DNA of 64,000 nucleotides from Desulfotruncus arcticus DSM 17038 (GCF_900113335.1 NZ_FOOX01000006.1:165416-229415); one strand, 5' to 3'; positions 7,147 to 16,367 are shown, counted from the first letter of the stretch. Notes: a model not told the origin generated them from the sequence alone. Translations and numbers: made by a program.

Positions 7147-7887
7147 GTGCACCCGGTGGCTGAGACAATTATCTCCCTGCAAAATGCAGTCGTGTCTTAC
7201 CGGGAGGACGTGGCCCTGCAGGGAGTCACGCTGGAAATCCAAAGGGGCGAACTGGTGGGGATCTTGGGACCCAACGGCTCCGGTAAAACAACTATTCTCA
7301 CCCTGGTAAACGGGTTGGGCAAGCTGCTGCAGGGCAATGTACGAGTGCTGAACCATGCCGCGGGCAGCAGCTTTCCGGCCACGCTGCGCAAGAAAATCGG
7401 CTACGTGCCTCAGGTGCACAACATCGACCCCAGGATGCCGGTTAGCGTTAAAGAAGTGGTCATGATGGGACGCTACGGCCAACTGGGAATGCTGCGCCGC
7501 CCCGGCGCCCCGGACCGGCAGATGGTGGAAAGCATGCTGCGCCTGGTGGGAATGACCCATTTGGCCGAACGCCCCATCGGGCATCTTTCAGGCGGCGAAC
7601 AGCAGCGGGTGGCCATCGCCCGGGCCCTGGCCCAGGAACCGGATATTCTGCTGCTGGACGAACCTACGACCGGGCTCGACCGGCGGGCCAGAACGGAAAT
7701 AATGCACATGGTGCATGAAATACACCGGGACCGCGGGCTAACCACTTTAATGGTCACCCACGAGCACAAAACAGCCGCCGCCTTGTGCAACAGGGTCATT
7801 TTAATGAAGGAAGGACGCGTCTGGGCTCATGGCCAACCACGTGAATTATTGCGTGAAACAGTTCTGAACCGGCTGTATGATCTGTAA
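7147..7887 (+). CDS. ABC transporter ATP-binding protein (ZnuC/MntA-type)
   Basis: 246 residues with Walker A GPNGSGKTT (about 40-48), Q-loop YVPQ, signature LSGGEQQRVAIARA, Walker B ILLLDEPTTGLD and the switch His in VTHEH. The start is GTG immediately after the TAG of the binding-protein gene, indicating translational coupling. It energises the 5421-6257 permease. The C-terminus ends normally, without an accessory domain. Confidence 0.88.
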   Translation: MHPVAETIISLQNAVVSYREDVALQGVTLEIQRGELVGILGPNGSGKTTILTLVNGLGKLLQGNVRVLNHAAGSSFPATLRKKIGYVPQVHNIDPRMPVSVKEVVMMGRYGQLGMLRRPGAPDRQMVESMLRLVGMTHLAERPIGHLSGGEQQRVAIARALAQEPDILLLDEPTTGLDRRARTEIMHMVHEIHRDRGLTTLMVTHEHKTAAALCNRVILMKEGRVWAHGQPRELLRETVLNRLYDL

Positions 7888-8002
7888 TTTTATAGAGACA
7901 ATCGCAATTTCCATTAAACCGCGCGGGAGCGCATGCATTGACATGCAATTTGCCGAACTCTAGTTTTAGTTTTACATACACACAGACTCGGAGGTGGAAT
8001 TT

Positions 8003-8617
8003 ATGTCATCAAAGGACTATTTCGATGGAATGGCAGCCCGGTGGGACTCAATCATGGGACCGGAAGTGGCTGCCAAACTTCAAGCAATTCTGCAAGGGTG
8101 CGGTATTCCCAAAGGCGCCACGGTGCTGGACGTGGCCTGCGGCACAGGCATTTTAACCCCCATCCTGCTGGAATTGGTCGGGCAAGACGGTTCGGTAACA
8201 GGAGTGGACTTCGCTCCCCAAATGATTGAAAGGGCCAGGAGCAAAAACTTCAGCTCCAACGCGCGTTTTCTGGTGGCCGATATCATGGCGCTGGATGACG
8301 AAGACAACAGCTATGACTATGTCATTTGCAACGGGGCTCTGCCTCACTTTCCCGACATAAAGGGGGCCTTGCGAATAATGCATCGGGTGCTTAGAAACGA
8401 TGGCCGGCTGATAATCTGCCACGCCGACAGCCGGGAGGAAATCAACGCCACCCACCGCCGCATCGGCCCCCCGGTTGCCGACGATTTATTGCCCACTGCC
8501 GCTGAACTCAAATACATGCTGGAAGATACCGGTTTCATAGATATCAGTTTTGCAGACAAACCTGACCGGTTCGTTTTTCTTGCCTTAAAGCATATTACTT
8601 CTACCGCTCGGGCTTGA
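8003..8617 (+). CDS. Class I SAM-dependent methyltransferase (UbiE/Methyltransf_11 type)
   Basis: 204 residues. Motif I is [13 protein letters not shown], followed by [13 protein letters not shown] and an [15 protein letters not shown] region typical of class I enzymes; the C-terminal third contains [15 protein letters not shown] and an [13 protein letters not shown] tail. The start ATG 8003 is 8 nt after GGAGG (the GTG at 7994 is too close). The 115-nt gap from the ABC transporter has no terminator, so it may belong to the same operon. The end overlaps copA convergently by 17 nt. The substrate is unknown. Confidence 0.85.
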   Translation: MSSKDYFDGMAARWDSIMGPEVAAKLQAILQGCGIPKGATVLDVACGTGILTPILLELVGQDGSVTGVDFAPQMIERARSKNFSSNARFLVADIMALDDEDNSYDYVICNGALPHFPDIKGALRIMHRVLRNDGRLIICHADSREEINATHRRIGPPVADDLLPTAAELKYMLEDTGFIDISFADKPDRFVFLALKHITSTARA

Positions 8618-11072
8618 AACGCTTGATCCGCAGGGCGTTGGACACCACCGACACGGAACTGAAAGCCATGGCGGTGCCGGCCACCACGGGACTTAAAAAC
8701 CCCAGGGCGGCAACGGGAATACCGATGACGTTGTAGATTAACGCCCAGAACAGGTTTTGCCGGATGTTCCGGATAGTGGCCCGGCTGAGGGCAATGCTGT
8801 CCACCACGCTGCGCAGGTCGCCCCGGACCAAAACGATATCGGCGGCCTCGACGGCGACATCCGTTCCGCTGCCGATGGCAAACCCCACATCGGCTTCAGC
8901 CAGGGCGGGAGCGTCGTTGATTCCGTCGCCTACCATTCCCACCACCAACCCGCCGGCCCGCAGTTCGGACACTTTCCTGGCCTTGTCTCCCGGCAGCACC
9001 TGGGCCAGCACGCGATCTTCACTGATTCCCGCCGCCCTGGCGATAGCCCGGGCAGTCAGCAGATTGTCACCGGTGAGCATCCACACCTCAAGGCCCAGTT
9101 TGCGCATTAAAGCCACCGCCTCCACGGAGGTGTCCTTGATGCTGTCGGCCACCGCCAAAACAGCCGCCGGCAAACCGTCCAGAGCCATGAGCATGACTGT
9201 CTTGCCCTCGCTCTCCAGCCTTGCGATCTCGGTTTCGAAAAGTCCGGGCAACTCGATACCCTTCTCCCGCATCAGCCTGCCGGTACCCAGAAGGACATCC
9301 GTCCCGCCCACTTCAGCCTTAATGCCCCGGCCTGGAATCGCCGTGAAGGAAGTGACGGTTCCCATATCCCTGCCGGTGCCTGCTTTTTTAACCACCGCCT
9401 GGGCAACGGGATGTTCGGAACCTCTCTCCGCCGCGCCGGCCAGCTGCAGCAGATAGTCATCCCGGCCGTCAAATCCCGGGGCCGGGATCAGGTCGGTAAG
9501 GACCGGTTCTCCATGCGTGATGGTGCCTGTTTTATCCAGCACCACGGCAGTGACCCGGTGGGTCCGCTCCAGGTGTTCCCCGCCTTTAATCAGGATTCCG
9601 TATTCCGCTCCTTTGCCCGTCCCCACCATAATAGAAGTGGGAGTGGCCAGACCCAGGGCACAGGGGCAGGCGATTACCAGAACGGCGGTGAAGTTTAAAA
9701 CCGCCCTGGTCACGTTGCCGGGATCGCCGATAAAATACCAGCCCAGGAAAGTAAGCACGGCAATACCGATCACCACGGGCACAAAGTAGCCGGAAATAAC
9801 GTCCGCCATCCGCTGAATGGGCGCTTTAGAGCCCTGAGCTTCCTCCACAAAACGGATAATCTGCGCCAGGGCCGTGTCCCTGCCCACCCGCAGGGCTTCA
9901 AAACGAAAGGTGCCCAGCTTGTTCAAAGTAGCGCCGGTCACGGGGTCGCCTTCCTTTTTATCCACTGGCAGGCTTTCCCCGGTCAGCATGGACTCGTCCA
10001 CCGTGGAACGCCCTTCTCTGATTACTCCGTCCACCGGCACTTTTTCTCCGGGGCGAACCACTACCAGATCCCCGACCGCCACCTCTTCCACCGGGATATC
10101 AACCTCGCTGCCGTCCCTAATCACCCGGGCGGTTTTCGCCTGCAGACCGGCCAGCTTTTTCAAGGCCTCGGAGGTTTTACCCTTGGCCCTGGCCTCCAGC
10201 ATCTTACCCAACAGGATCAGGGTCAACAGCACGGCGCTGCTCTCGAAATAAACATGTTGCAGTCCCCACCGATGGCCCCAAAAGGTCACCACCGTGCTGT
10301 AAATATAAGCTGCGCTGGTCCCCATGGCCACCAGGACCGACATATTGGCGCTCCGGTTCCGCAAGGCCGTGTAAGCATCGCGGTAAAAGTGGTAACCGGC
10401 CACCAACTGCACCGGGGTGGCAAAGAAAAACTGGAACAGGGCGTTGTGCAGGATATGGGGAAAGAATCTTTCCAAGGGCGCCAGCATCCCCAGCATACCG
10501 GCAAATAGCGGGGCCGAGAAAACTGCCGCGAAAACAAACAGGAACAGCTGCCTTTTTATTTCCCTATCCCGCTGATCCTTTTCACGGTCGGTATTGTCAT
10601 CATCAATTTTGCGCGCCTCGTAACCCAGCTTCGTCACGGCATTGACCAGGGCAGCGGCGCTGACCTGGTCGGGATAGTAGGCAACGGTGGCTTTTTCGGT
10701 GGCCAGGTTGACAGCGGCGCCCGCCACGCCGGGAAGCGCCTTCAATCCCTTCTCAACCCTGGCGGCGCAGGCCGCGCAGCTCATCCCGCCGATAGCCAGG
10801 TCCAGCTTTTCCTGCGGAACATCGAAACCGAACTGCCTGACTTTCTCAACCATTTGTTCCGGTTTTACCAGAGCGGGGTCATAGTCAACCGTGGCTTTTT
10901 CAGTCGCCAGATTAACCCGGGCGGCGCTCACCCCTTCCATCCCGGACAAGCCTCTCTCCAATCTGGCGGAGCACGCCGCGCAACTCATCCCTTTGACCGT
11001 GAATCCAATTCTGGACAGCTCCCGCTCGTTCCGCACGCACCGCCCGGAACAAACAGCATCATTTTCAGCCAT
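8601..11072 (-). CDS. copA: Copper-exporting P1B-type ATPase
   Basis: 823 residues. Two N-terminal heavy-metal-associated domains with GMSCAAC motifs (about 29 and 97), eight transmembrane segments, the CPC metal site in [17 protein letters not shown] actuator loop, DKTGT phosphorylation site, SEHP motif and [14 protein letters not shown] hinge. These identify a Cu+-exporting CopA. An extra CSGRC precedes the first domain. It lies downstream of copZ and csoR in one minus-strand operon. Confidence 0.96.
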   Translation of the reverse strand: MAENDAVCSGRCVRNERELSRIGFTVKGMSCAACSARLERGLSGMEGVSAARVNLATEKATVDYDPALVKPEQMVEKVRQFGFDVPQEKLDLAIGGMSCAACAARVEKGLKALPGVAGAAVNLATEKATVAYYPDQVSAAALVNAVTKLGYEARKIDDDNTDREKDQRDREIKRQLFLFVFAAVFSAPLFAGMLGMLAPLERFFPHILHNALFQFFFATPVQLVAGYHFYRDAYTALRNRSANMSVLVAMGTSAAYIYSTVVTFWGHRWGLQHVYFESSAVLLTLILLGKMLEARAKGKTSEALKKLAGLQAKTARVIRDGSEVDIPVEEVAVGDLVVVRPGEKVPVDGVIREGRSTVDESMLTGESLPVDKKEGDPVTGATLNKLGTFRFEALRVGRDTALAQIIRFVEEAQGSKAPIQRMADVISGYFVPVVIGIAVLTFLGWYFIGDPGNVTRAVLNFTAVLVIACPCALGLATPTSIMVGTGKGAEYGILIKGGEHLERTHRVTAVVLDKTGTITHGEPVLTDLIPAPGFDGRDDYLLQLAGAAERGSEHPVAQAVVKKAGTGRDMGTVTSFTAIPGRGIKAEVGGTDVLLGTGRLMREKGIELPGLFETEIARLESEGKTVMLMALDGLPAAVLAVADSIKDTSVEAVALMRKLGLEVWMLTGDNLLTARAIARAAGISEDRVLAQVLPGDKARKVSELRAGGLVVGMVGDGINDAPALAEADVGFAIGSGTDVAVEAADIVLVRGDLRSVVDSIALSRATIRNIRQNLFWALIYNVIGIPVAALGFLSPVVAGTAMAFSSVSVVSNALRIKRFKPER

Positions 11073-11119
11073 GCAATGATACCTCTTTTCGGTTTAACAG
11101 TAAACATGCTTGATCAAAA

Positions 11120-11320
11120 TCAGCTCTTTACTTCATACCCGGCCTTTGTCACTGCCTCAACCAGCTGTTCACGGGAGGCGCTGCCTGTCACCGTCAATTC
11201 CTTTTGTTCCAGATTCACTAAGGCTTCTTCCACGCCTGCTACTTCCCGCACCGCTTTTTCCACCGCCATCTTGCAGTGATTGCAGCTCATGCCTTCTACT
11301 TTTAATACTGTTTTATTCAT
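11120..11320 (-). CDS. copZ: Copper chaperone CopZ
   Basis: 66 residues forming one heavy-metal-associated domain with GMSCNHC near residue 11 and the closing AGYEV element. It delivers Cu+ to CopA and CsoR. The ATG at 11320 is 9 nt after GGAGG; the TTG three codons earlier is too close to that site. It lies between csoR and copA. Confidence 0.93.
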   Translation of the reverse strand: MNKTVLKVEGMSCNHCKMAVEKAVREVAGVEEALVNLEQKELTVTGSASREQLVEAVTKAGYEVKS

Positions 11321-11335
11321 ACTTTTCAACCTCCG

Positions 11336-11674
11336 TTAATTTTTATTGATCAGCCTGGCAACCGTTTTCATTAATTCGGCTACAACCTCTTCGTCACCGG
11401 CAATTAACTGATCTTTAATGCAAGTTCTAAGGTGCTTCTCCAACAACAGCTTGGCCACTCCGTTCAGCGCGGACTGGGCCGAAGCAATTTGATTCAGGAC
11501 ATCGTCACAATATACTCCCTCTTCAATCATCCTTTTTATGCCGCGCACCTGTCCTTCAATGCGGTTAAGGCGGCTTGACAAATCCTGCACCGCTTTTTCG
11601 TCACGCCAGTGCCTGTGCTTGTTTTTTTCAGCGTTTTGACAACCCGGGCATTGTTTGGATCTTTGTTCTTCCAG
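11336..11674 (-). CDS. csoR: CsoR-family copper-sensing repressor (start codon anomalous)
   Basis: A DUF156 all-helical repressor: LNRIEGQVRGIKRMIEEG followed by YCDDVLNQI and EKHLRTC, which supply the Cys-His-Cys Cu+ site. About 112 residues are given from CTG 11674. The start is odd: a perfect AGGAGGT (11684-11690) is followed 4 nt later by ATG 11679, but that ATG is in another frame and stops after 46 codons. The CsoR frame has no ATG/GTG/TTG at the right distance and extends upstream into the promoter. Either CTG is used, or one base is missing between the ATG and the CTG. Confidence 0.88.
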   Translation of the reverse strand: MEEQRSKQCPGCQNAEKNKHRHWRDEKAVQDLSSRLNRIEGQVRGIKRMIEEGVYCDDVLNQIASAQSALNGVAKLLLEKHLRTCIKDQLIAGDEEVVAELMKTVARLINKN

Positions 11675-11696
11675 TTCATTGTCACCTCCTGGAATT

Positions 11697-11725
11697 ATAG
11701 TATACCCCCCTACCCTATATGTCAA
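11697..11725 (-). promoter_or_regulatory. csoR-copZ-copA promoter with G-tract CsoR operator
   Basis: On the minus strand, TTGACA (11725-11720), a 17-nt spacer and TACTAT (11702-11697). The spacer contains TAGGGTAGGGGGGTA, a G-tract flanked by A/T, typical of CsoR/RcnR-family operators. Repression would occur by covering the core promoter. The predicted transcript would start at or beside the Shine-Dalgarno sequence. Confidence 0.65.
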
Positions 11726-11745
11726 GAATCATTATTGACATGTGC

Positions 11746-11778
11746 AGTTTAATAATTTTGGCCTGTACGCTGGCATCC
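11746..11778 (-). pseudogene. 33-nt fragment of an ABC ATPase gene
   Basis: On the minus strand it encodes DASVQAKIIKL. It matches 31 of 33 nt of the same region (30816-30848) in the double ATPase at 30602-32266, including a 20-nt identical run. Too short to function; a scar of a paralogue or of gene conversion. Confidence 0.5.
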
Positions 11779-11780
11779 TT

Positions 11781-11822
11781 ATGCCAAGAAGAAAAAGAAG
11801 AAAAGTAAAAGGTTGGGCTTAA
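11781..11822 (+). pseudogene. Possible 5' remnant of a REP-type (Y1) transposase
   Basis: A 13-codon ORF reading MPRRKRRKVKGWA. A similar 11-codon ORF, MPRQARRKVRR, lies at 40374. Y1/REP-associated transposases commonly begin MPR.AR.K, so both may be decayed transposase starts. Very short, hence low confidence. Confidence 0.25.
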
Positions 11823-12163
11823 TCTTTACGTCTCAGATTCCGCAATAGAAAATCAACCAGGGTAACCAAAACGGCGGTACCCAGCGCCGGCCAAAACCCC
11901 GCGACCTCGACACCCCGGGTCACTAGACTGATCAGCAGCACCATCAGGGCGTTGATAACCAGAGTGAACAGGCCCATAGTAATAAGGTTTAAGGGCAGAG
12001 AAAGCAGCATCAACCAGGGACGGATTAATAAACCCGCCAACGACATAACCAACCCCGCAACTAACGCTTCCAGCGCCCCGGCCAAATCCACGCCGGGTAT
12101 AACCAGACCGGCCAGGCTAATTGAAACCGTATACAGGATAAACTGTAGTACCAGCTTTTTCAT
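11819..12163 (-). CDS. Phage-holin family 4-like membrane protein (DUF360)
   Basis: 114 residues with four hydrophobic segments and a short basic tail (RNLRRKD). The pattern VDLAGALEALVAGLVMSL with IRPWLMLLSLPLNLITMGLF matches the mycobacterial-type phage holin superfamily IV/DUF360 proteins, which are common chromosomal membrane proteins of unknown function. The start ATG is 8 nt after GAAAGG. It is last in a minus-strand operon with DUF2089 and SHOCT-like genes, an arrangement also seen in envelope-stress loci of Firmicutes. Confidence 0.75.
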   Translation of the reverse strand: MKKLVLQFILYTVSISLAGLVIPGVDLAGALEALVAGLVMSLAGLLIRPWLMLLSLPLNLITMGLFTLVINALMVLLISLVTRGVEVAGFWPALGTAVLVTLVDFLLRNLRRKD

Positions 12164-12178
12164 AATCCAAACCTTTCA

Positions 12179-12487
12179 TTAAACCAAATCCACGGAAACC
12201 TCGACATCGCCGACATCCACATCCAAAAGCCGAAATTGCCTTTGGCGGCGCAACTGGCTTACAGATTCCCGGCCGGCATCCACCACAGCCATGGAGAAAA
12301 TACCCATCGGCAACCGCTTTCCGCCGCGGAACCTGCCCCCGGCAATCTTCTCCCACAGCCAAACCAGGTCCGCAGCAGCATCCAGGGTCATTTCCAGCAC
12401 CGGTAGAAACACCAGCAGCATAAACTTCCGTCCACCTTTTTTTCTAAACCGTACCATAAGAAATAAGCCATGGTGTTTATTCCACAT
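12179..12487 (-). CDS. Small hypothetical protein of the DUF2089 operon
   Basis: About 102 residues. The ATG at 12487 follows GGAGG and overlaps the preceding gene by 11 nt. It begins MWNKHHGLFL, has one moderately hydrophobic stretch (FMLLVFLPVLEM) and a C-terminal part ending VDVGDVEVSVDLV, which resembles the acidic tail of the upstream SHOCT-like protein. No family recognised. Operon position suggests a role with the holin-like and SHOCT-like proteins. Confidence 0.55.
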   Translation of the reverse strand: MWNKHHGLFLMVRFRKKGGRKFMLLVFLPVLEMTLDAAADLVWLWEKIAGGRFRGGKRLPMGIFSMAVVDAGRESVSQLRRQRQFRLLDVDVGDVEVSVDLV

Positions 12488-12893
12488 AAACCTCCACCCG
12501 CACCTTTCCCTCGTCGGGATCGTCAACGTCTATGTCAACCAGCTTTTCATCCGAAACCAGACCCTGCTCGATAAGCAGGAGCAACTCTTCTATATCAATG
12601 CTGGCCAAATCAATGCCTTTTTTTTCCATCTCCCTGCGGGCCTCTTCGGGAATTAATTTCATACACATGACCGCCAAGCTGGAAAATACTTTGAGCAACT
12701 TCAGCGGAATGTTAACATTTACCTTTTTCACCTTGTCCCCGCTTACCCGTACCCGCAGGAATCTGCCGTCCCACGGGGCTACTGCTTTTACCCCGCTGTC
12801 CTCATTAAAAGCCTTGAGCAACTCCGCACCCTCAATGGCACTGATTTTACCCTCCTGGATCATTTCCAATACTTTTATAGTTTCATTATTCAT
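12477..12893 (-). CDS. SHOCT-like / YvlB-type domain protein
   Basis: 138 residues. The N-terminal 30 (KVLEMIQEGKISAIEGAELLKAF) form the short helical SHOCT-like domain found at the start of YvlB/LiaX proteins. The remainder includes VNVNIPLKLLKVFSSLA and the acidic IDVDDPDEGKVRVEVYVE. Such proteins interact with membrane or DUF2089-type partners in cell-envelope stress responses. It is directly downstream of the DUF2089 gene. A terminal DUF4097 beta domain is not evident. Confidence 0.65.
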   Translation of the reverse strand: MNNETIKVLEMIQEGKISAIEGAELLKAFNEDSGVKAVAPWDGRFLRVRVSGDKVKKVNVNIPLKLLKVFSSLAVMCMKLIPEEARREMEKKGIDLASIDIEELLLLIEQGLVSDEKLVDIDVDDPDEGKVRVEVYVE

Positions 12894-12948
12894 TTAATTC
12901 ATACTCCTTTCAGTTATGCCAAAAATAAATTCCCGCTGGTTATAATGT

Positions 12949-13377
12949 TTACTTGGCCGACTTTTTCAACCGCCGGACAGCTTCTTGGGATGATATTTCT
13001 CCACTCTCCAAAGCTTGCAATATTCGCTCCCTGTTTTCCACATCTACCTGGGAATCTGTATTTTCCAACCGGTAACCCAGTGCCTGGATCACCCCTTCCA
13101 GGCGGTTGCGCACCGTAGGATAAGATATGCCCAGTTCCTTTTCCACGTCCTTGATACTGCCCCGGCACTTAATGAAAACCTCTATAAATTCAATTTGCTC
13201 ATCGGGAAGCCGGCAGAACTTGCAGGCTGCAAATTCCCCTTCCATTTTTGTGGGACAGCGCGTACAGGTTAACCTGCTGATGGTCATCTCGCTACCGCAA
13301 ACCGGGCAGCTACCCGGATACTTGTATTTGATTTGTTTCACCCCCGGTAAAAAATGTTCGTTTAAATCTACCAGCAT
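12949..13377 (-). CDS. DUF2089 family zinc-ribbon/HTH regulator
   Basis: 142 residues from ATG 13377. An N-terminal zinc ribbon (CPVCGS, then CTRCPTKMEGEF and CKFC) precedes a helix-turn-helix (SIKDVEKELGISYPTVRNRLEGVIQALGY) and a C-terminal SHOCT-like helix pair (RERILQALESGEISSQEAVRRLK). This is the architecture of DUF2089 proteins, which head operons encoding YvlB-like proteins and probably regulate them. The open frame continues to 13587 but passes through a terminator hairpin, so that extension is rejected. The Shine-Dalgarno site is weak. Confidence 0.8.
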   Translation of the reverse strand: MLVDLNEHFLPGVKQIKYKYPGSCPVCGSEMTISRLTCTRCPTKMEGEFAACKFCRLPDEQIEFIEVFIKCRGSIKDVEKELGISYPTVRNRLEGVIQALGYRLENTDSQVDVENRERILQALESGEISSQEAVRRLKKSAK

Positions 13378-13510
13378 GAATGTACCACGATATCTTAAAT
13401 AAATCAATATTGATATTAATTTTTTTAATATATAACTTAAATAATTTAAGATTTTAATGAGTTCTCTAATGAGATGAATAATTTCTCGCCTAACTAATTT
13501 GCAGAGGCAC

Positions 13511-13552
13511 AAAAAACCAGCCGTCATATTACTAACATGACGGCTGGTTTTT
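13511..13552. terminator. Bidirectional terminator upstream of the DUF2089 operon
   Basis: A 13-bp perfect stem (13515-13527 with 13537-13549, AACCAGCCGTCAT) flanked by A6 on the left and T5 on the right. It separates the DUF2089 operon from the large transporter operon. Confidence 0.75.
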
Positions 13553-13671
13553 CTTTGGAAAGAGCATACACGCCAGGTGGCTGTCAATCATCGGGAAGCA
13601 TTGTTTCCCTAACTTTTTTGAAAGCTCACAACAGTTCAGCGCTCTGGTATCTTGGGTTTCCATACCGGGCA

Positions 13672-13707
13672 TAAATTTAAAACCCGGGCGATAAATACGC
13701 CCGGGTT
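13672..13707 (-). terminator. Terminator of the 16-kb transporter operon
   Basis: A 10-bp perfect stem (AACCCGGGCG, 13681-13690 with 13698-13707), followed on the minus strand by a T/A-rich tract. It lies after the second methyltransferase and the DIP1984 remnant. The rest of 13378-13940 shows no gene. Confidence 0.65.
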
Positions 13708-13806
13708 ACCCACTTCCCACCCTCGTGCGAATCCTCTGGTTGCCAGCACTGGTAATACCCTTTAACGAAAATCAGCAGCAACATGTAAGCATTAACTTTT
13801 ACGCTT

Positions 13807-13929
13807 TTACCTTTGACGCAGTTTGAGCATGTCCCTTTTAGCAATAGCCTCCATTATTGTGGTGTCATCAGATAGTTTTGTCCGCACGTTAATCCGGTTT
13901 ATGTTTATAATCAGCTTTTGGTAAACATG
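13807..13929 (-). pseudogene. Internal fragment of a DIP1984-like (septicolysin) gene
   Basis: The minus-strand frame contains INRINVRTKLSDDTTIMEA and IAKRDMLKLRQR, then stops. DIP1984-family proteins carry a very similar RINRTN..T.L.DGRTL.EALA.RDALKLR motif in their middle. No start codon and no continuation exist, so it is a decayed fragment just downstream of the methyltransferase. Confidence 0.45.
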
Positions 13930-13939
13930 GTTGTGCCGT

Positions 13940-14686
13940 TTATTTTTCTCCCCACACCAGAAACATCGGGGTTGACCGGTACAATGCCTTCTCTTCCTCA
14001 CCCCAAACCCGGTCCGTAATATCCGTTTCAATAAATAACTTTTGAAAACCGGTTTCCAATAGAGCCCCGGCGTCCCACTGGGGACGAAGGGTCCGGCTAA
14101 AGAACAGCTCCCTGGAAATCCGGTCTCCCGTCGCCTGGTCCACATGTCCCCGGCGATGGAATCCCAGCTTGGCCGCCTCCCGTTGATCTTCCTCATATTT
14201 TTGCTGCCAGGCCGGATCAGTCTGCCGCAGGTTCCAGTTGGCATCAAAAATCAACAGCCGCCCCTTGGGTTTGAGCACCCGGAACCATTCCCGGTAAGCC
14301 GCACCGGGATCATGGAGGGTCCAGGTCAAATTCCGGCAAAGCAAAAGGTCAAAGGAACAATCGGCAAAAGAAAGGAGATGGGAGTCCATTTTTAGGAACT
14401 TGGCCGTCAGGCCCACCTTTTCCGTATTGCCGCGGGCTTCGTCCAGCATGTTACGGGTGCAGTCAATGGCTGTCACCCGGTGACCCATACCGGACAATAC
14501 GATGGCGAAAAAACCGGGGCCGGTGCCGATATCCAGCACCGCCAAAGGACTTCCCGGAGGCCGGTGTTCCTCAATCAGGTCCGTCCAGGCCTTTCTTTTA
14601 AAACTGTTGATTTCCGTCCACACACTCTCACTGTATTGGGCCGCTTCTCCCTCCCAATAATTTTCAATCTGCTTTTGCATCTCCAT
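13940..14686 (-). CDS. Class I SAM-dependent methyltransferase, paralogue 2 of the transporter operon
   Basis: 248 residues, clearly paralogous to 20121-20885 along its whole length: shared IENYW start, SPLAVLDIGTGPGFFAIVL motif I, GMGHRVTAIDCT, LLLCRNLTWTLHDP, RVLKPKGRLLIFDANW and LYRSTPMFL end. It is the last gene of the operon, 49 nt after a binding-protein gene. The strict pairing of this methyltransferase type with peptide/nickel importers suggests that it modifies the imported or exported small molecule, or part of its uptake. Substrate unknown. Confidence 0.85.
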   Translation of the reverse strand: MEMQKQIENYWEGEAAQYSESVWTEINSFKRKAWTDLIEEHRPPGSPLAVLDIGTGPGFFAIVLSGMGHRVTAIDCTRNMLDEARGNTEKVGLTAKFLKMDSHLLSFADCSFDLLLCRNLTWTLHDPGAAYREWFRVLKPKGRLLIFDANWNLRQTDPAWQQKYEEDQREAAKLGFHRRGHVDQATGDRISRELFFSRTLRPQWDAGALLETGFQKLFIETDITDRVWGEEEKALYRSTPMFLVWGEK

Positions 14687-14735
14687 ACAATTTCCACCCT
14701 TCCGGTATTATTGTCTATCTTCCCTGCCCGGCCTG

Positions 14736-16367
14736 TCATTTCACCTGCAAAGCTTCCCATCTCACCGGGTAATAAGAATTGGTGCCGAAGGCAAACCCAG
14801 CCACTTTCTTATTCATGACAAAGATTTCATCGGGATAATAAAGAGGAACGCACACTGCTTCCTGATACATCCTGGCAAAAATTTGATCGTATTTGGCTTG
14901 CCTTTCCTTTTCGTCCATCATGGGCATTACTTCATCTATCAATTTCTCCAGCCCGGGATCAGCCCAGGCCACGGCCGGCGCTTCCCCCGCCTGGTGGAAC
15001 AGGCCCAGCAAGAAACCGTGGGGGTTCCAGGAATCCGAATAGGTGCGGTAAATAATCATGTCATATTGCCTGTTTTTCCAAAGGGCGTCGTAATAAGCGT
15101 TGGATTCCAGCATCTGCAGATTAACTTTGATACCGCTGTTTTTTAACTCTCCCTGGACAAACTCACACATGGTCTTCCATTCGGGATACTCCTGATTCTG
15201 GAAGACCAGATTCAATTCCAGCGGCCTGCCGTTTTTCTCCAGGATTCCGTCACCTTCCTGATCCCGGTAGCCGGATTCCTGTAAAAGGTCCCTGCCCTGC
15301 GCCGGATCATATGCGTACCATTTGTTGTTGGCCTCGGTGACATAGGGAACCGTAAACTGAAAAAGACCCCGGGCCGGCCGTCCTACTCCCCCCAGCAAAT
15401 TATCCACCATGGTCTGCCTGTTCAGCGCCAGGTTGATCGCTTTCCTGACCCGCAGATCCTGCAAAAACTGGTTTTGGTAATTAAAAACCAGGAAATAGGA
15501 GGTGCTGCTGGAGGTTGTTTCCATCGTCAAACTATCCTGTTCTTTGATGGTGGAAATACTTTCTAAAGGTATCCGGCCCATGCCCCCGCCGGAAAGATCC
15601 ACTTCCCCGCTCTGCAGGGCCAGGACCCGGGATTGAGGATCGGGGACAACTTTCAGCACAACCCGGTCAAGGGAAGGTTTTTTCCCCCAGTAGTTGGGAT
15701 TGGGCACCAGCACCGCCTGTTGATCCCTGGTATAACTATCCACCATCCAGGCCCCGGTACCGACAGCTTTGATAAATTTTCCCCCGGGATCCCCCTGGGG
15801 CTCCACCGCCGTGGGACTGATCATCCGTACCGGCCGGGGGTAGGTCAATTCCGACAAAAAGGGATAATAAGTTTTATCAAAAGTCAACTGCAACGTATAA
15901 GGGTCCACCGCCTCCGCTTTCTTTAAGGCATTGGACACGCTTAAAGAAGAATTAGCCGGATCACCATGCCATCTTTCCATAGAAAACTTGGCCGCCTCCG
16001 CGTTAAAATCCGTACCGTCGGAGAATTTCACCCCTTGCCGCAGGTGGAAGGTGTATACTTTTCCATCCCCGGAGATATCCCAGGATTCCGCCAGGGCGGG
16101 CAGGATTTCGCCCTTCTCGCCGTATTCCACCAGCCCGTCGTAAATCATGGGATAAGCCTGAATCAGCCCTTCGTAAGAAGCGGCATCCAAACGGTCAACC
16201 CCCACGTCACCGGAAACCGCCACCACCAGTTCTTGATCCGGTGCGGTTTTTTCCTCCGCCTCCTGCCGGTCGCCGCCGCAGCCCGCGCCAAAAACCATCA
16301 GCAAAACAAGCAATGCTAATAAAAATACCGGCCGTTGCGCAAAGATTTTAATCAACTGATTAGTCAT
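14736..16367 (-). CDS. Peptide/nickel-type ABC substrate-binding lipoprotein, module 2
   Basis: 543 residues, family SBP_bac_5. The lipoprotein signal runs to lipobox FGAGC at about 30. Conserved elements include LAESWDISGDGKVYTFHLRQGVKFSDGTDFNAEA near residues 85-120 and a ligand-pocket region YKFDPAQG-like around 345. The family binds oligopeptides, nickel-chelates, heme and opine-type metallophores; the ligand cannot be assigned. In this module the binding protein comes last before the methyltransferase, unlike module 1. Confidence 0.9.
   Translation of the reverse strand: MTNQLIKIFAQRPVFLLALLVLLMVFGAGCGGDRQEAEEKTAPDQELVVAVSGDVGVDRLDAASYEGLIQAYPMIYDGLVEYGEKGEILPALAESWDISGDGKVYTFHLRQGVKFSDGTDFNAEAAKFSMERWHGDPANSSLSVSNALKKAEAVDPYTLQLTFDKTYYPFLSELTYPRPVRMISPTAVEPQGDPGGKFIKAVGTGAWMVDSYTRDQQAVLVPNPNYWGKKPSLDRVVLKVVPDPQSRVLALQSGEVDLSGGGMGRIPLESISTIKEQDSLTMETTSSSTSYFLVFNYQNQFLQDLRVRKAINLALNRQTMVDNLLGGVGRPARGLFQFTVPYVTEANNKWYAYDPAQGRDLLQESGYRDQEGDGILEKNGRPLELNLVFQNQEYPEWKTMCEFVQGELKNSGIKVNLQMLESNAYYDALWKNRQYDMIIYRTYSDSWNPHGFLLGLFHQAGEAPAVAWADPGLEKLIDEVMPMMDEKERQAKYDQIFARMYQEAVCVPLYYPDEIFVMNKKVAGFAFGTNSYYPVRWEALQVK

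Noticed and set aside
11336..11725. csoR starting at ATG 11725
   Set aside because: That start lies on the promoter -35 box and has no ribosome-binding site; the extension encodes the operator.
12949..13587. 212-codon version of the DUF2089 gene starting at 13587
   Set aside because: The extra 70 codons run through a perfect terminator hairpin and AT-rich promoter DNA; the family's usual start matches 13377.
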